From Pseudomonadota bacterium (GTDB lineage Bacteria; Myxococcota_A; UBA796; GCA-2862545), in NCBI GenBank assembly GCA_023954855.1, contig JAGSGY010000002.1:168940-232939 (forward strand): 64,000 bases of DNA, written 5' to 3'. Below, in pieces: positions 51,589 through 60,225 of the stretch (positions are counted from its first letter, which is position 1; the number at the start of each line of letters is the position of its first letter). The notes beneath the pieces are model-generated. The model saw only the letters and a list, made by a program, of their open reading frames with translations, was not told the origin of the DNA and searched no databases. Position numbers and translations under genes: made by a program.

Positions 51589-52791
51589 TCAGACGCTGGA
51601 CGTCCAGCCCGCGAGGGCGGCATCAACCTGATCGAGGCGATCCTGACCCCAGAACAGCCGGTCTCCAACGATGGAGGACGGTACGCCGCAGATGCCGACG
51701 GCCTGCGCTTCGTCGGTGTTCGCTCGCAGCTGGGTCTTGACGTCGTCGTCGCGAGTGCGGGCGAGAATCGTGGCGCCGTCCAGGCCGCAGGCGTCGAGCA
51801 CGCTCTTGAGCACTTCGGGATCGGCGATGTCGCGGTCCTCGGCCCAGGCTGCGCGGTAGATCGCCGAGGTGGCCTCGGGAGCGACGATGGCGGCTCGAAG
51901 GGCCTGCACGGTTCGAATCGGAAACTGGGTCGGAAAGCGGTAGGGGACGCCCCACCACGAGGCCCAGTCCGTGAGGTCTTTCTCGACGTAGGCGCGTCGG
52001 GGCTTGCTCATGGCGAACATAGGGACGTCAGGGGTGCCGATGTTGCGGAACAGGGCCCCGAGCAGGATTGGGACGTACTCAACTGTGGCGCCGTGCTTGC
52101 GGGCGAGGCGCTCGATCTGCGTTGACGCCAGGTACGAGAATGGGCTCGCGAAGTCGTGAAAGAATCGAACCGTGCCCCCGCGAGAGGCGTCAGCTGGAGA
52201 CTCGGTGTCGAGAAACTCGTTGCCCAGAGCCTGCTCGACGAAGTGGAGGCGGTCGACACCCCACACGACCTCGTCGCCGATTACGAATGCGGGTACGCCG
52301 AACAGCCCACGTGAAACGGCCTCTTCGGTGCGTGCAAAGAGCTCGGCTCTGACTTCGGGGCTGTCGATGCGAGCGGGATCGATGCCGTGCTGACGGGCGA
52401 TGGCTTCGAGAGTACTTCGGTCCGCCACGTCCCGATTCTCGACGTGGTAGGCCCTGAACAGCGCGTGACTCACGGCCGCTCGCTGGTCTTCCTCCGCGGC
52501 AAGCACCAGACGCATGGCCTCGACACTGCGACGCGGGTGGTCCGGGTGCACATTCAGCTCGACCTCAAGCCATTCGGCCCGCCTGAGCAGGTCCTTACGC
52601 TCCACATCGACCCGCGCCGAGCTGCGTGCCGACGTGGGTTGCTGCGGAACTTCGAGGGTCTTGTAGATTCCGCCGAGAAGGACGGGGCACCACTTCACGC
52701 GCGCCCCATTGGCCGAGGCCACGCGCTCCACCTGGGTGGAGGCAAGGTAGGCGTACGGACAAACGATGTCGTAGTAGAAGCGGAGTTCCAT
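51589..52791 (-). CDS. Tandem fusion of two DsbA/HCCA-isomerase-like domains
   Basis: A 400-residue protein containing the same thioredoxin-fold domain twice. Half one starts MELRFYYDIVCPYAYLAS, half two (from about residue 207) GGTVRFFHDFASPFSYLAS, each with a later GVP-type cis-Pro motif (FGVPAFVIGDEVVWG and CGVPSSIVGDRLFWGQ). In HCCA isomerases a serine sits at the first motif; half two has Ser, half one has Cys. Each half is roughly the size of a normal single-domain enzyme. The role may be glutathione-linked isomerisation, but the substrate is unknown. The ATG at 52791 is chosen from the fold start. Confidence 0.75.
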   Translation of the reverse strand: MELRFYYDIVCPYAYLASTQVERVASANGARVKWCPVLLGGIYKTLEVPQQPTSARSSARVDVERKDLLRRAEWLEVELNVHPDHPRRSVEAMRLVLAAEEDQRAAVSHALFRAYHVENRDVADRSTLEAIARQHGIDPARIDSPEVRAELFARTEEAVSRGLFGVPAFVIGDEVVWGVDRLHFVEQALGNEFLDTESPADASRGGTVRFFHDFASPFSYLASTQIERLARKHGATVEYVPILLGALFRNIGTPDVPMFAMSKPRRAYVEKDLTDWASWWGVPYRFPTQFPIRTVQALRAAIVAPEATSAIYRAAWAEDRDIADPEVLKSVLDACGLDGATILARTRDDDVKTQLRANTDEAQAVGICGVPSSIVGDRLFWGQDRLDQVDAALAGWTSSV

Positions 52792-52926
52792 GGCAGGCAG
52801 TCCCGAGAGTGCAGGAGCTATTGGCATTGTGGCGGTTCCGCGTCAACGAAGAAACTGCGTTTGCACCCCGATGCGATGCACGCACCCAGCGGGGGCCTCC
52901 CGAGCTACACTCGCCAAGGAGGGAGC

Positions 52927-53451
52927 ATGGCTCATGAAATCGTCGCCGCGTTGGCGCGGACGCCGCTCGCCGAAGGTCTTGACGAAGAGGAACTCGGGCG
53001 CTTGGCCCGGAATGGACGCGTTGAGCACTGGCCAGAGGATGCCGTCGTGATGGAGGAGGGCGCGATGGGCCCTCGGCTGGTGGTCGTGCTCTCGGGCGCG
53101 GCTGAGATCGTGAAGACCGCTGCAGACGGCACGGTGCACATCCTTGCGACAGTCGGACCGGGAACCGTTCTTGGCGAAATGAGCCTGCTTCAGAGCGCCC
53201 CAAGGTCGGCGACTGTCCGCGCAACTCAGGCCATGCGGCTGTTCGCAATGGATCACGACACCTTCAGCGGCATGATTCAGGATGGGGACCCCGCGGCCTA
53301 CAAACTCTCCCACCGCATTGCACGTGTGCTTGCGGCTCGCGTCGACGAGCTGAACAAGCGGGTCGTCGACCTGCTTGCCCGCCGCCCGTCCGAGCCCGCT
53401 GAGGAGCTCGCGCGCATTCGCCAAGAGCTGTTCACGCGCTGGGATTTCTGA
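52927..53451 (+). CDS. Cyclic nucleotide-binding domain protein
   Basis: A 174-residue protein with a single CNBD: an acidic N-terminal helix (LDEEELGRLA), beta roll MEEGAMGPRLVVVLSG, and the phosphate-binding cassette VLGEMSLLQSAPRSATVRA (near 82-100), which retains the Glu and Arg needed for cyclic nucleotide binding. A C-terminal helix follows; there is no DNA-binding domain, so it is not a CRP-type regulator on its own. The ATG at 52927 has AAGGAGGG upstream. Its stop overlaps a possible CTG start of the acyltransferase gene. Confidence 0.85.
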   Translation: MAHEIVAALARTPLAEGLDEEELGRLARNGRVEHWPEDAVVMEEGAMGPRLVVVLSGAAEIVKTAADGTVHILATVGPGTVLGEMSLLQSAPRSATVRATQAMRLFAMDHDTFSGMIQDGDPAAYKLSHRIARVLAARVDELNKRVVDLLARRPSEPAEELARIRQELFTRWDF

Positions 53452-53492
53452 TCGGCTGGGCGGCAACGGCAGGGTGGATTCTCGGCGGACTC

Positions 53493-54899
53493 GTGCTCTA
53501 CGAGGTCCTTCGCTTCCTCCTCCTTCGCCGAGTGCGCGGGTGGTGGCGTCGCGGAGCCAGTGAGTTCGTGAGGCGCCATCGCGTGAAGCTCGAGTCGGCA
53601 CGCTTCATCGACCAGGTCTGGATGCGTGAGCGACTGGCCCAGGACTCGGCCATCGAAGAGGCGGTTCTTGCCGCTCACCGCGAGACTGGCGAGGCGCTTC
53701 CTGTCCTCCGGGAGCGCGTGGACGCGTACGCTGAGGAGATCGCACCGTTCTTTTCGATGTCTGCCTACTACCGGATCGGCGCGGCTCTCGCGCGCCGCAT
53801 CGTCGACTTTGCTTACGAGCTTGTGCTCGATGCGGACGCCTTTCACGAGCAGTCCAAGGATGTGCCAGAGAACGCCATCCGCGTGTATGTGATCAACCAT
53901 CGAAGTAACGGCGACCCGGTGTTGCTGGCCTACGGCTTGCTACGGAAGATCGCGCTGTCGTACGCAGTTGGAGAGTGGGCGCTTGTCTGGCCGCTGCACT
54001 TCCTGTTTCGCCTGTTCGGCAGCTACTTCGTGCGACGAGGCGAGCGCGACCCGCTCTACCACGCCGTGCTCGAGCGCTTCGTACAGCTGCTCGCCGGCCA
54101 TGGTGGCGTGACGGGCTTCTTCATCGAGGGCGGGTTGTCGCGAGACGGTGCTCTTCGTCCCGCGAAGGCGGGGCTGCTCACGTACTTGGTGAATGTGCGG
54201 CGCGAACAGCCGGACCGCGAGATTGTCTTCCTGCCAGTTGGACTGAACTACGATCGGGTACTCGAGGACCGCACGCTTCTCAGAGAGAGAAATGGACCCG
54301 TTCCCAAGCCAAGCCTGGGGTGGCGGCTGATCACGCTCGGCGCCATCGCATTCTGGGTGCCGATGCTGATCGTGGCGAACGTGGTGAAGGTCGCCACCCG
54401 CTCACACCGGAAGTTCGGCTACGCCGCGGTCGCCTTCGGCAAGCCGCTGAAGCTCTCGGACTGGGAGGGAGGCAATGAGCTGCACACGCTCGAGGGCGAT
54501 GTTCAGAAGGCCGCAGTGCAGGAGCTGGCCGCCGAGCTCCTGACGGGACGCATTGCACGCTGCGTGCCTGCGACACCGGTTCCGCTGCTCTGCCTCGCGC
54601 TTGAGCGCTGCAAGAATCGCGAGATCGGGGCGGTACAGACCGAGGTGCGAGACTTGATTGCGGAGCTGCGCGCCCGTGGTCGGCCCGTGGCCCTCGGCAG
54701 CGTGTTCTCGGAATGGAAGCGTCGTCTCGGACCCGAAGGCAACTGGGAGGCGGAGCTGGTGGTGCGCCTCGGCGTCGAAGCACTCGCTCGGCGGCGGGTG
54801 TTGCTCAAAGAAGCGGGGCGCCTACGCGTCACACCGGGCGAGGAACTCATCCTCGAGTACTACGCCGCGTCGATTCGCCATCACCTGGCTGCCGCGTGA
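53493..54899 (+). CDS. PlsB-like glycerol-3-phosphate acyltransferase family protein
   Basis: A 468-residue membrane-associated acyltransferase. Motif I NHRSNGD (H-x4-D type) and the motif III-like FIEGGLSRDG followed by KAGLL place it in the PlsB/GPAT family, though it is shorter than E. coli PlsB. A hydrophobic segment near residues 275-300 (ITLGAIAFWVPMLIVANVV) could anchor it. The GTG at 53493 is the first standard start. A CTG at 53448, overlapping the preceding TGA, would add a helix-like IGWAATAGWILGGL, so the real start may be further upstream. The acyl acceptor is not proven. Confidence 0.8.
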   Translation: MLYEVLRFLLLRRVRGWWRRGASEFVRRHRVKLESARFIDQVWMRERLAQDSAIEEAVLAAHRETGEALPVLRERVDAYAEEIAPFFSMSAYYRIGAALARRIVDFAYELVLDADAFHEQSKDVPENAIRVYVINHRSNGDPVLLAYGLLRKIALSYAVGEWALVWPLHFLFRLFGSYFVRRGERDPLYHAVLERFVQLLAGHGGVTGFFIEGGLSRDGALRPAKAGLLTYLVNVRREQPDREIVFLPVGLNYDRVLEDRTLLRERNGPVPKPSLGWRLITLGAIAFWVPMLIVANVVKVATRSHRKFGYAAVAFGKPLKLSDWEGGNELHTLEGDVQKAAVQELAAELLTGRIARCVPATPVPLLCLALERCKNREIGAVQTEVRDLIAELRARGRPVALGSVFSEWKRRLGPEGNWEAELVVRLGVEALARRRVLLKEAGRLRVTPGEELILEYYAASIRHHLAAA

Positions 54900-55258
54900 G
54901 CCGCATGCTTCGCGTCTTGCTCTGGACCGAGGCGGTGCTGATGCTGGTGCTTTGCCCCGTCGTGCTCATCGTTCCAGAGATCCCGCTCGGCAGGGTGGTG
55001 GCCGTGGAGCCCCGCTGGTTGATGGCGGCAGGCTGTGCCGTCGTGGCCCTGCTCTGCGTGGTGACGCTTCGCTCCTCTCGTCCGGATCTCCGGCGGGGCT
55101 CGGGCACCGCGCTCGTGGTCGCGAACCTGGTTCAGGCCACCGCAGGGGTCGCTGTGCCTGGGGGCCCGCAGTCTGTGGCGCACATCGGGGTCGGGCTGCT
55201 CTTCGCCGGCGTCGCGATTGCGGCCATGCGGTCGCCGGTCGAGTCCGCAGTTCCCTAG
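54896..55258 (+). CDS. Small integral membrane protein of unknown function
   Basis: A 120-residue very hydrophobic protein with about four spans (LLWTEAVLMLVLCPVVLIV, LMAAGCAVVALLCVV, TALVVANLVQATAGVAV, IGVGLLFAGVAIAAM). The GTG at 54896 overlaps the acyltransferase stop by four bases (GTGA), so it is co-translated. No conserved motif is recognised. It may help the acyltransferase or the membrane. Confidence 0.65.
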   Translation: MSRMLRVLLWTEAVLMLVLCPVVLIVPEIPLGRVVAVEPRWLMAAGCAVVALLCVVTLRSSRPDLRRGSGTALVVANLVQATAGVAVPGGPQSVAHIGVGLLFAGVAIAAMRSPVESAVP

Positions 55259-55278
55259 GGCTGGCGTAGGGTTTTTGT

Positions 55279-55292
55279 ACTGAGCGGCCAGT
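55279..55292. promoter_or_regulatory. Candidate TetR operator
   Basis: ACTGAGCGGCCAGT is an imperfect palindrome (ACTG-N2-CG-N2-CAGT), typical in size for TetR-family operators. It lies directly before the first possible start codon of the TetR gene at 55293, so it could mediate autorepression. Confidence 0.4.
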
Positions 55293-55994
55293 TTGGGTCG
55301 GCTGAGGTTAAGTTGTGGAGGACGCACCGTTGGAGGTCTCCTGGCGCTCTCCCGCTTCCGTCGCCCGTCTCCGAGGGCGGCACGCTCGATTCAACGCATT
55401 CTCGACGCCGCTGCCCGGGTGTTTGGCACCGAGGGCTATGAGGCCGCGTCGATGAACGCCGTGGCGGCAGCAGCAGGAGTGTCCAAGGGGCTGCTGCACT
55501 ACCACTTCCAGAGCAAGGAACACCTGCTGATCGAGGCGCAGCGGGCGACCTTTCGCCAGATGCACGAGCGCTTCGAGGAGCGCTTCGCTCAGGGCGACAA
55601 GGGCATGGACACGGCCTTGGATGCGCTCGACAATCTCTGGGACTCTTTGTTCTCGATGCGTCACTGGGCGCCGTTCATGGTCGAGACCATCAGCCTCGCC
55701 GCCCAGCAATCACCGATTCGAAAGGCTGCGGATGCCTTCTACTCCGAGTCGATGAGCTTGCTCGATAGCGGGCTGCGCGCGGTCTTCGAGGGCGAAGAAG
55801 ATCGCTTGGTCATCCCCCCCGAACGTCTTGGTGCGATGGTTCGGGTCTGCGTACACGGCTTCATTGTCGAGCTGGCCTACGCCCGAAACGAGGAAGAGCT
55901 CGAGGCCGCACACCGCACCTACAAGGACTTCCGTCAGCTGTTTGGTACCTGGATGCTCGGGGATGCCATCCCCGAACAGGAGGATGCGAGATGA
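55293..55994 (+). CDS. TetR-family transcriptional regulator
   Basis: A 233-residue regulator with helix-turn-helix AASMNAVAAAAGVSKGLLHYHFQSKEHLL after an Arg-rich start. The C-terminal ligand domain (FMVETISLAAQQSPIRKAADAF) has no specific assignment. The TTG at 55293 is the first start in frame; a CTG near 55341 preceded by GGAGGT would remove about 16 residues and is also possible. The stop overlaps the diiron protein gene by four bases (ATGA), pointing to co-regulation of that gene. Confidence 0.82.
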   Translation: MGRLRLSCGGRTVGGLLALSRFRRPSPRAARSIQRILDAAARVFGTEGYEAASMNAVAAAAGVSKGLLHYHFQSKEHLLIEAQRATFRQMHERFEERFAQGDKGMDTALDALDNLWDSLFSMRHWAPFMVETISLAAQQSPIRKAADAFYSESMSLLDSGLRAVFEGEEDRLVIPPERLGAMVRVCVHGFIVELAYARNEEELEAAHRTYKDFRQLFGTWMLGDAIPEQEDAR

Positions 55995-57004
55995 CCCCAC
56001 GGCCCCGGCTTCTTTCCCGCACGTTGCGTCGCATTCTTCGCCGTCCACGGCCGGAGGTGCCGCTCCCACTCGACATGTTCTCGGTGGAGCGGACTGCACA
56101 GGAAGCCAGGGCTGCCAGGAAGCTCGAGAAGCTGTACCACCAGGGACAGCGGCGAGCTTGGAAGGGGAAGGACGTACTCGCCGAGCTGCTCGAACGCCAC
56201 GGGGGCATTCAGCTTCCCGACGAGCAGGTCGAAGCCGTCCGAGCATTGTTTGCGGTGATTCTCTGGGGAGAGCTCGCGGCGTGGAAGATCTCGGCGGCGC
56301 TGGCCGACGAGCTCGAGCCGCTCGAGGCCAAGATGGCCGCGACCGCTCAAGTACATGACGAGGCGCGGCACTTCTATGTGATGCACGACTACCTCGAGGC
56401 CCTGGGGTCTGTGCCGAGCGAGCTGGGTCCTGCCACGCAGCGGGTGCTGTCTGGCACCCTCGAGGCGGACACGATCGTGAAGAAACTGCTCGGAATGCAG
56501 CTGATGATCGAGCCGCTTGCCCTGACGCTGTTCCACCTCGTGAGGCGCATGAAGCTGGAGCCGGTGCTCGCGGAGCTTCTCGTCTACTTCGAGCAGGACG
56601 AGGCTCGCCATGTCGCTCTGGGTGTACTGCACCTGCCGCAGATGCTCGAGGGCATGCGGGTACGAGAGGCAGCCGACCTCCACGTGTGGCAGATCCGTGA
56701 GTACTTTGCGCAGTTTGCGATGATGAAGGAACTCGAGCCCCACTTCCGGGCGCTTGGTATCCACCCTCGGCAGGTCATCGCGCTCGGACGACAGAAGCAG
56801 ATGCTGGCGATGCAGATGCTGATCGACGAGATTGGCGTCGACCTGCCTGTCGTCGAGGTCTTCCGTAGGGTCACCGACTTCCGCGCCGAGCTCGACTTCC
56901 CCGAGGAGGGACAGCCCAGGGACTTTCCAAGCCGTCTACGGGCGGGGCTGGCGGCGGCCTTACACTCTGCCGAGGCCGAGGGAGTGCTCTCGGAGGTGGC
57001 CTAG
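55991..57004 (+). CDS. Ferritin-like diiron protein, probable oxygenase
   Basis: A 337-residue helical protein. It has two DEARH motifs (VHDEARHFYVM near residue 120 and FEQDEARHVALG near 200), plus upstream glutamates in WGELAAW, giving the E...ExxH pattern of diiron carboxylate enzymes. It resembles acyl-ACP desaturase or AurF-like oxygenases more than storage ferritins. It is translationally coupled to the TetR gene, and the acyltransferase gene lies upstream, so a lipid-modifying role is a reasonable guess. Its stop shares CTAG with the convergent phosphatase gene. Confidence 0.72.
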   Translation: MTPRPRLLSRTLRRILRRPRPEVPLPLDMFSVERTAQEARAARKLEKLYHQGQRRAWKGKDVLAELLERHGGIQLPDEQVEAVRALFAVILWGELAAWKISAALADELEPLEAKMAATAQVHDEARHFYVMHDYLEALGSVPSELGPATQRVLSGTLEADTIVKKLLGMQLMIEPLALTLFHLVRRMKLEPVLAELLVYFEQDEARHVALGVLHLPQMLEGMRVREAADLHVWQIREYFAQFAMMKELEPHFRALGIHPRQVIALGRQKQMLAMQMLIDEIGVDLPVVEVFRRVTDFRAELDFPEEGQPRDFPSRLRAGLAAALHSAEAEGVLSEVA

Positions 57005-57621
57005 CCCGGCTCTTGGTACACCCGGCGAGCGGGGACCTGAAGCAGGCGGTCTTCTTCGACGAGGTAGCCTGAGAGCTGGCCTCCGTAGACGCAGCCGGTG
57101 TCGAGTCCGATCAGCCAAGGCTTGCGCTTGCGCTCGACGCGAATCAGGCCACGTCGCGCGTCATGGCCAAAGATGACCCGCCGCTTCCCCGTGTAGTTCT
57201 GCCACCAAAACGGGCTGTTCTCGCCGGGATAGCGGCGCATGGACACGGCCATCTTCTCGGAAGTTTGCTTCAGTGAGCCGCTTGGATGCAGTCCGGCATG
57301 CACGACCGTGAAGGGGCCGGCGCTCTCGAAGAGTGGAAGCTTCTCGGTCCACTTCCGCCACTTGCCGACTGCGGCATCCAGTCGCTCGATGCAGCTGCGC
57401 ACCGCGCGGTCCTTGGAACCGCTGCGAACCAAGCGCAGGTCGTGGTTGCCCATCACGGCGGCGTAGTCTCCGCTTCGGATCTGCGCCCAGACCCCCTCGG
57501 GGCTCGGGCCCTTTGTGAACAGGTCGCCGACCAGCACCACCCGCGTGGGCTTCGCCAGGCGAACCATGCGCTCGAGCTCGTCCGCGCATCCGTGTACGTC
57601 GCCGATGACCAGAGTGGACAG
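57001..57621 (-). CDS. PPP-type metallophosphatase (Ser/Thr phosphatase family), CTG start
   Basis: Calcineurin-like phosphoesterase of 206 residues. The metal-binding motifs are GDVHG (near residue 6), GDLFTKGPSPEG, GNHD, and later histidines in VVHAGLHP and FGHDAR; the set is of the PPP type (Ser/Thr or bis-nucleoside tetraphosphate phosphatases). The first metal motif GDVHG would be lost from the first standard start (ATG at 57567). A CTG at 57621 with GGAGG four bases upstream restores it and is used here. It lies at the end of the kinase/histidine-kinase unit, 18 bases after the histidine kinase stop. Confidence 0.8.
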   Translation of the reverse strand: MSTLVIGDVHGCADELERMVRLAKPTRVVLVGDLFTKGPSPEGVWAQIRSGDYAAVMGNHDLRLVRSGSKDRAVRSCIERLDAAVGKWRKWTEKLPLFESAGPFTVVHAGLHPSGSLKQTSEKMAVSMRRYPGENSPFWWQNYTGKRRVIFGHDARRGLIRVERKRKPWLIGLDTGCVYGGQLSGYLVEEDRLLQVPARRVYQEPG

Positions 57622-57639
57622 GTGGCCTCCCCGCGTAGG

Positions 57640-60225
57640 CTATCGCAGCGTACGGTCCGGATCCTCGTCCAAGATCAGCGCAGCGGAGAGTGCGTCCAGG
57701 GGCGGGAACAACCACGTCACCTGGGTGATGTCGAGCTCGCCCCGGCCGGCGCGTTCGGCACGACGGCAGAGGCGTCCGACCGTCGAGACCAGTCGCGCGG
57801 CGCGCACGGGTTTATCGAGGCGGGTCCACTGCGCATTGGCGACGCCCACCAGGCTCTGCTCAGGGATGAAGCCCGAGACGAGAAGCACGGGGATCCCCTC
57901 GTACAACTCGTCACAGAGCGTTGCGAGTTCAAGGCCCGTGATTCCGGGCATGACCACGTCGGTGACCAAGATGTCTGGCCGGGTCCGCGACAACACACGC
58001 CAGGCTTCGCCTCCGGCATTACACGCGGTCACCGTGTACCCGGCGTCGGTGAGGGCGGTGGCGTAGCTCTCGAGCAAGACGGGCTCGTCTTCGACCAGCA
58101 GGATGTTGCGGTTCTCGGGAAGCGGAGCGGGGGCCTGATCGAGCGTGTCGGTGTGGCGCAGGGCCAAACAGAAGCGAGCGCCTCGACCCGGACGGTCCTC
58201 AATCCAGATCCGCCCGTGGTGGTCACGAAGGATCTGGCTGGCGACGGCGAGGCCTAGGCCTGTTCCGCTCGTGGGTCCCTTGGTCGTGAAGAACGGGTTG
58301 AAGATCGACTCTTTGAGGTCTGCGGGCACGCCTGGGCCATCGTCCTCGACCATCAGGAAGCTGCCACGTGCCCCAGACTCGAGGATGAAGTCTCGGATGA
58401 CGAGGGTGATCTGGCCGTCGGTACCGAGGGCGTCTCTCGCGTTCACGAGCAGGTTCACGATCACGTGCTCGAGGTCGTTGGAGGAGCCCATCACGGGGCT
58501 TAGGTCTTCGGCAATGTCGACTTGAAGGTGGAGGCCCGGCGCGAGGGTCGGCTGCACCAGCTCGACGGCATTTCGTGCGACCTGCTCGAGGTTGACTTGA
58601 ATCAACTCGGACTGCGACCCGCGCGAGACGGTGAGCAGGCGTCTTGTGAGCAAAGACGCGCGCTCGATGGTGGACTCCATCTTCTCGAGGCGGCTCTCGA
58701 GGGGCTTGTTCTCGACGACCTCGCGCATGAAGCCGACGTGGGCGAGCAGGGTGCCGAGCATGTTGTTGAAGTCGTGGGCGATTCCCCCGACCAGCACGGC
58801 GACCGTCTCCATGCGCGCGGCGTGGAGTAGGCCTTCGTCCAGGCTGCGACGACGGGTGATGTCGCGAAGGACGACCACACAGCGCCCGTCTCCGACGGGG
58901 GTCGCAAAGGACTCGACGGCGACGAGCGGGTCGCCCGTGAGGTTGAACTCGGCGTGATCGGGCCTTGTCGCAGCTCTGGCGAGGTGGGCCCGGACCGCTG
59001 GGTGGTCGTCGGCGGGAATGCGTTCGAGCAGGTTCTTGGCAGGAGCTGGGCCGATGAGCAGCTCGCGTCCGGCCGGATTCATCTCGAGCAGCCGGCCAGC
59101 CTGGTCGACGCTGAGGATGGCGTCCGGGGTCTGGCGAATCAGCTGTTCGTCCCGTGCCGTGCGAGCGGTTTCCTTGAGTTGGATGGCGATGGTCACGCCG
59201 ACCACGAAGGCCACGAGTCCGGCACCCGGGTAGGTCGGTAACTCCAGAGCCTCTGCCGTAAGGCCGATGCAGAGCGGAATGACGCCCACAATCAGGTACA
59301 CGGCCGCGCCGCTTCGGCCCGCTGAGACTGCGGCGGCGGCGATGGCGGCACCGCCGAGGGTGCCGAGGGCCATGGTCAACTCGAAGAGGGGCGAAGCGGC
59401 GCCAAGCCATGCGGAGGGTGCCAGCAGTGCGAAGGCCGACAGCACGGCTGAGACGGCGAGGATGGCGTCTCGCACTGGCTTCGAGAAGGGGTGGTGGAAC
59501 TGAGCGGAGAGCGCGAGGACCAGTGCCGGAAGCAGGACTTGGGCCAGACCTTCCGCACGCAAGAAGACGCTTGCTGTCGACAGCGGGCCGCCGAGGCCAC
59601 TGCTCGAGAGGGTATGGGCCGCCGCGATCGCGGCGAAGCTTCCGATCAGAAGGCGTGAGGTTCGGCGACGCCGGAACAGGGTCGCAAGCTGTGCGAGGGC
59701 GAGGATGGCGAAGGTGAGAGCGAGACCAAGGCGGAAGGCATCGTGTCGTCGCGACAGCTCGAGGACGTCTTGGGTCTCGCCGATGACCACTGCGCCGTGG
59801 ATCGCGCCCGGACCGTGGGCACCGCGAACCTCGATCACGAGCTGGTGGACCTCTCCGTCGGCTTGCTGAGGGAGGGGGACGAGCAGACTCCCGATGACGC
59901 GTGCTCCACCAGGACTGGGGTCGCCGAGCTGGCCAATCGGCTCGCCGTCCCAGAGGACCCGTGCCGCGTGATGCACACGCTCGATGTAGAGCATCTGCGG
60001 AAGGGCCTGGTGGGTTTGGACCGGAATGGCCACGCGAGCGGGTCCGTCGCCGTGCTCAGTGAAGGCACCGGGAATCTGGGTAATGACCTCTTCGCCGCCG
60101 AGCTCGGCCGACCACCGCCCACTGAGGTCAGTGAGAGAGGTTGGACCCTGAAACGGGACCAACAGCAGCACGAGCACCAGTCCCGCAAGTGCGATCCCGA
60201 GCCAAGCGGTGTCTGTCCACCTCAA
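57640..60225 (-). CDS. Hybrid histidine kinase with 7TM-type sensor, PAS and receiver
   Basis: An 861-residue sensor kinase. Its layout is an N-terminal hydrophobic span, a periplasmic domain to about residue 160, and six to seven spans to about 350, as in 7TMR-DISM sensors. A PAS domain (QTPDAILSVDQAGRLLEMN), the phospho-acceptor AHDFNNMLGTLLAH, the ATPase domain (NLLVNARDAL, DDGPGVP, GTGLGLAVASQIL) and a C-terminal receiver with acidic DEP, Asp in VTDVVMPG and Lys in LDKPV follow. It starts with TTG overlapping the kinase stop (TTGA). Sensor ligand and partner response regulators are unknown. Confidence 0.9.
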   Translation of the reverse strand: MRWTDTAWLGIALAGLVLVLLLVPFQGPTSLTDLSGRWSAELGGEEVITQIPGAFTEHGDGPARVAIPVQTHQALPQMLYIERVHHAARVLWDGEPIGQLGDPSPGGARVIGSLLVPLPQQADGEVHQLVIEVRGAHGPGAIHGAVVIGETQDVLELSRRHDAFRLGLALTFAILALAQLATLFRRRRTSRLLIGSFAAIAAAHTLSSSGLGGPLSTASVFLRAEGLAQVLLPALVLALSAQFHHPFSKPVRDAILAVSAVLSAFALLAPSAWLGAASPLFELTMALGTLGGAAIAAAAVSAGRSGAAVYLIVGVIPLCIGLTAEALELPTYPGAGLVAFVVGVTIAIQLKETARTARDEQLIRQTPDAILSVDQAGRLLEMNPAGRELLIGPAPAKNLLERIPADDHPAVRAHLARAATRPDHAEFNLTGDPLVAVESFATPVGDGRCVVVLRDITRRRSLDEGLLHAARMETVAVLVGGIAHDFNNMLGTLLAHVGFMREVVENKPLESRLEKMESTIERASLLTRRLLTVSRGSQSELIQVNLEQVARNAVELVQPTLAPGLHLQVDIAEDLSPVMGSSNDLEHVIVNLLVNARDALGTDGQITLVIRDFILESGARGSFLMVEDDGPGVPADLKESIFNPFFTTKGPTSGTGLGLAVASQILRDHHGRIWIEDRPGRGARFCLALRHTDTLDQAPAPLPENRNILLVEDEPVLLESYATALTDAGYTVTACNAGGEAWRVLSRTRPDILVTDVVMPGITGLELATLCDELYEGIPVLLVSGFIPEQSLVGVANAQWTRLDKPVRAARLVSTVGRLCRRAERAGRGELDITQVTWLFPPLDALSAALILDEDPDRTLR

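Noticed and set aside
53600..53900. CNBD gene plus acyltransferase as one fused protein
   Set aside because: A stop codon (TGA at 53449-53451) separates them in different frames; adjacency only.
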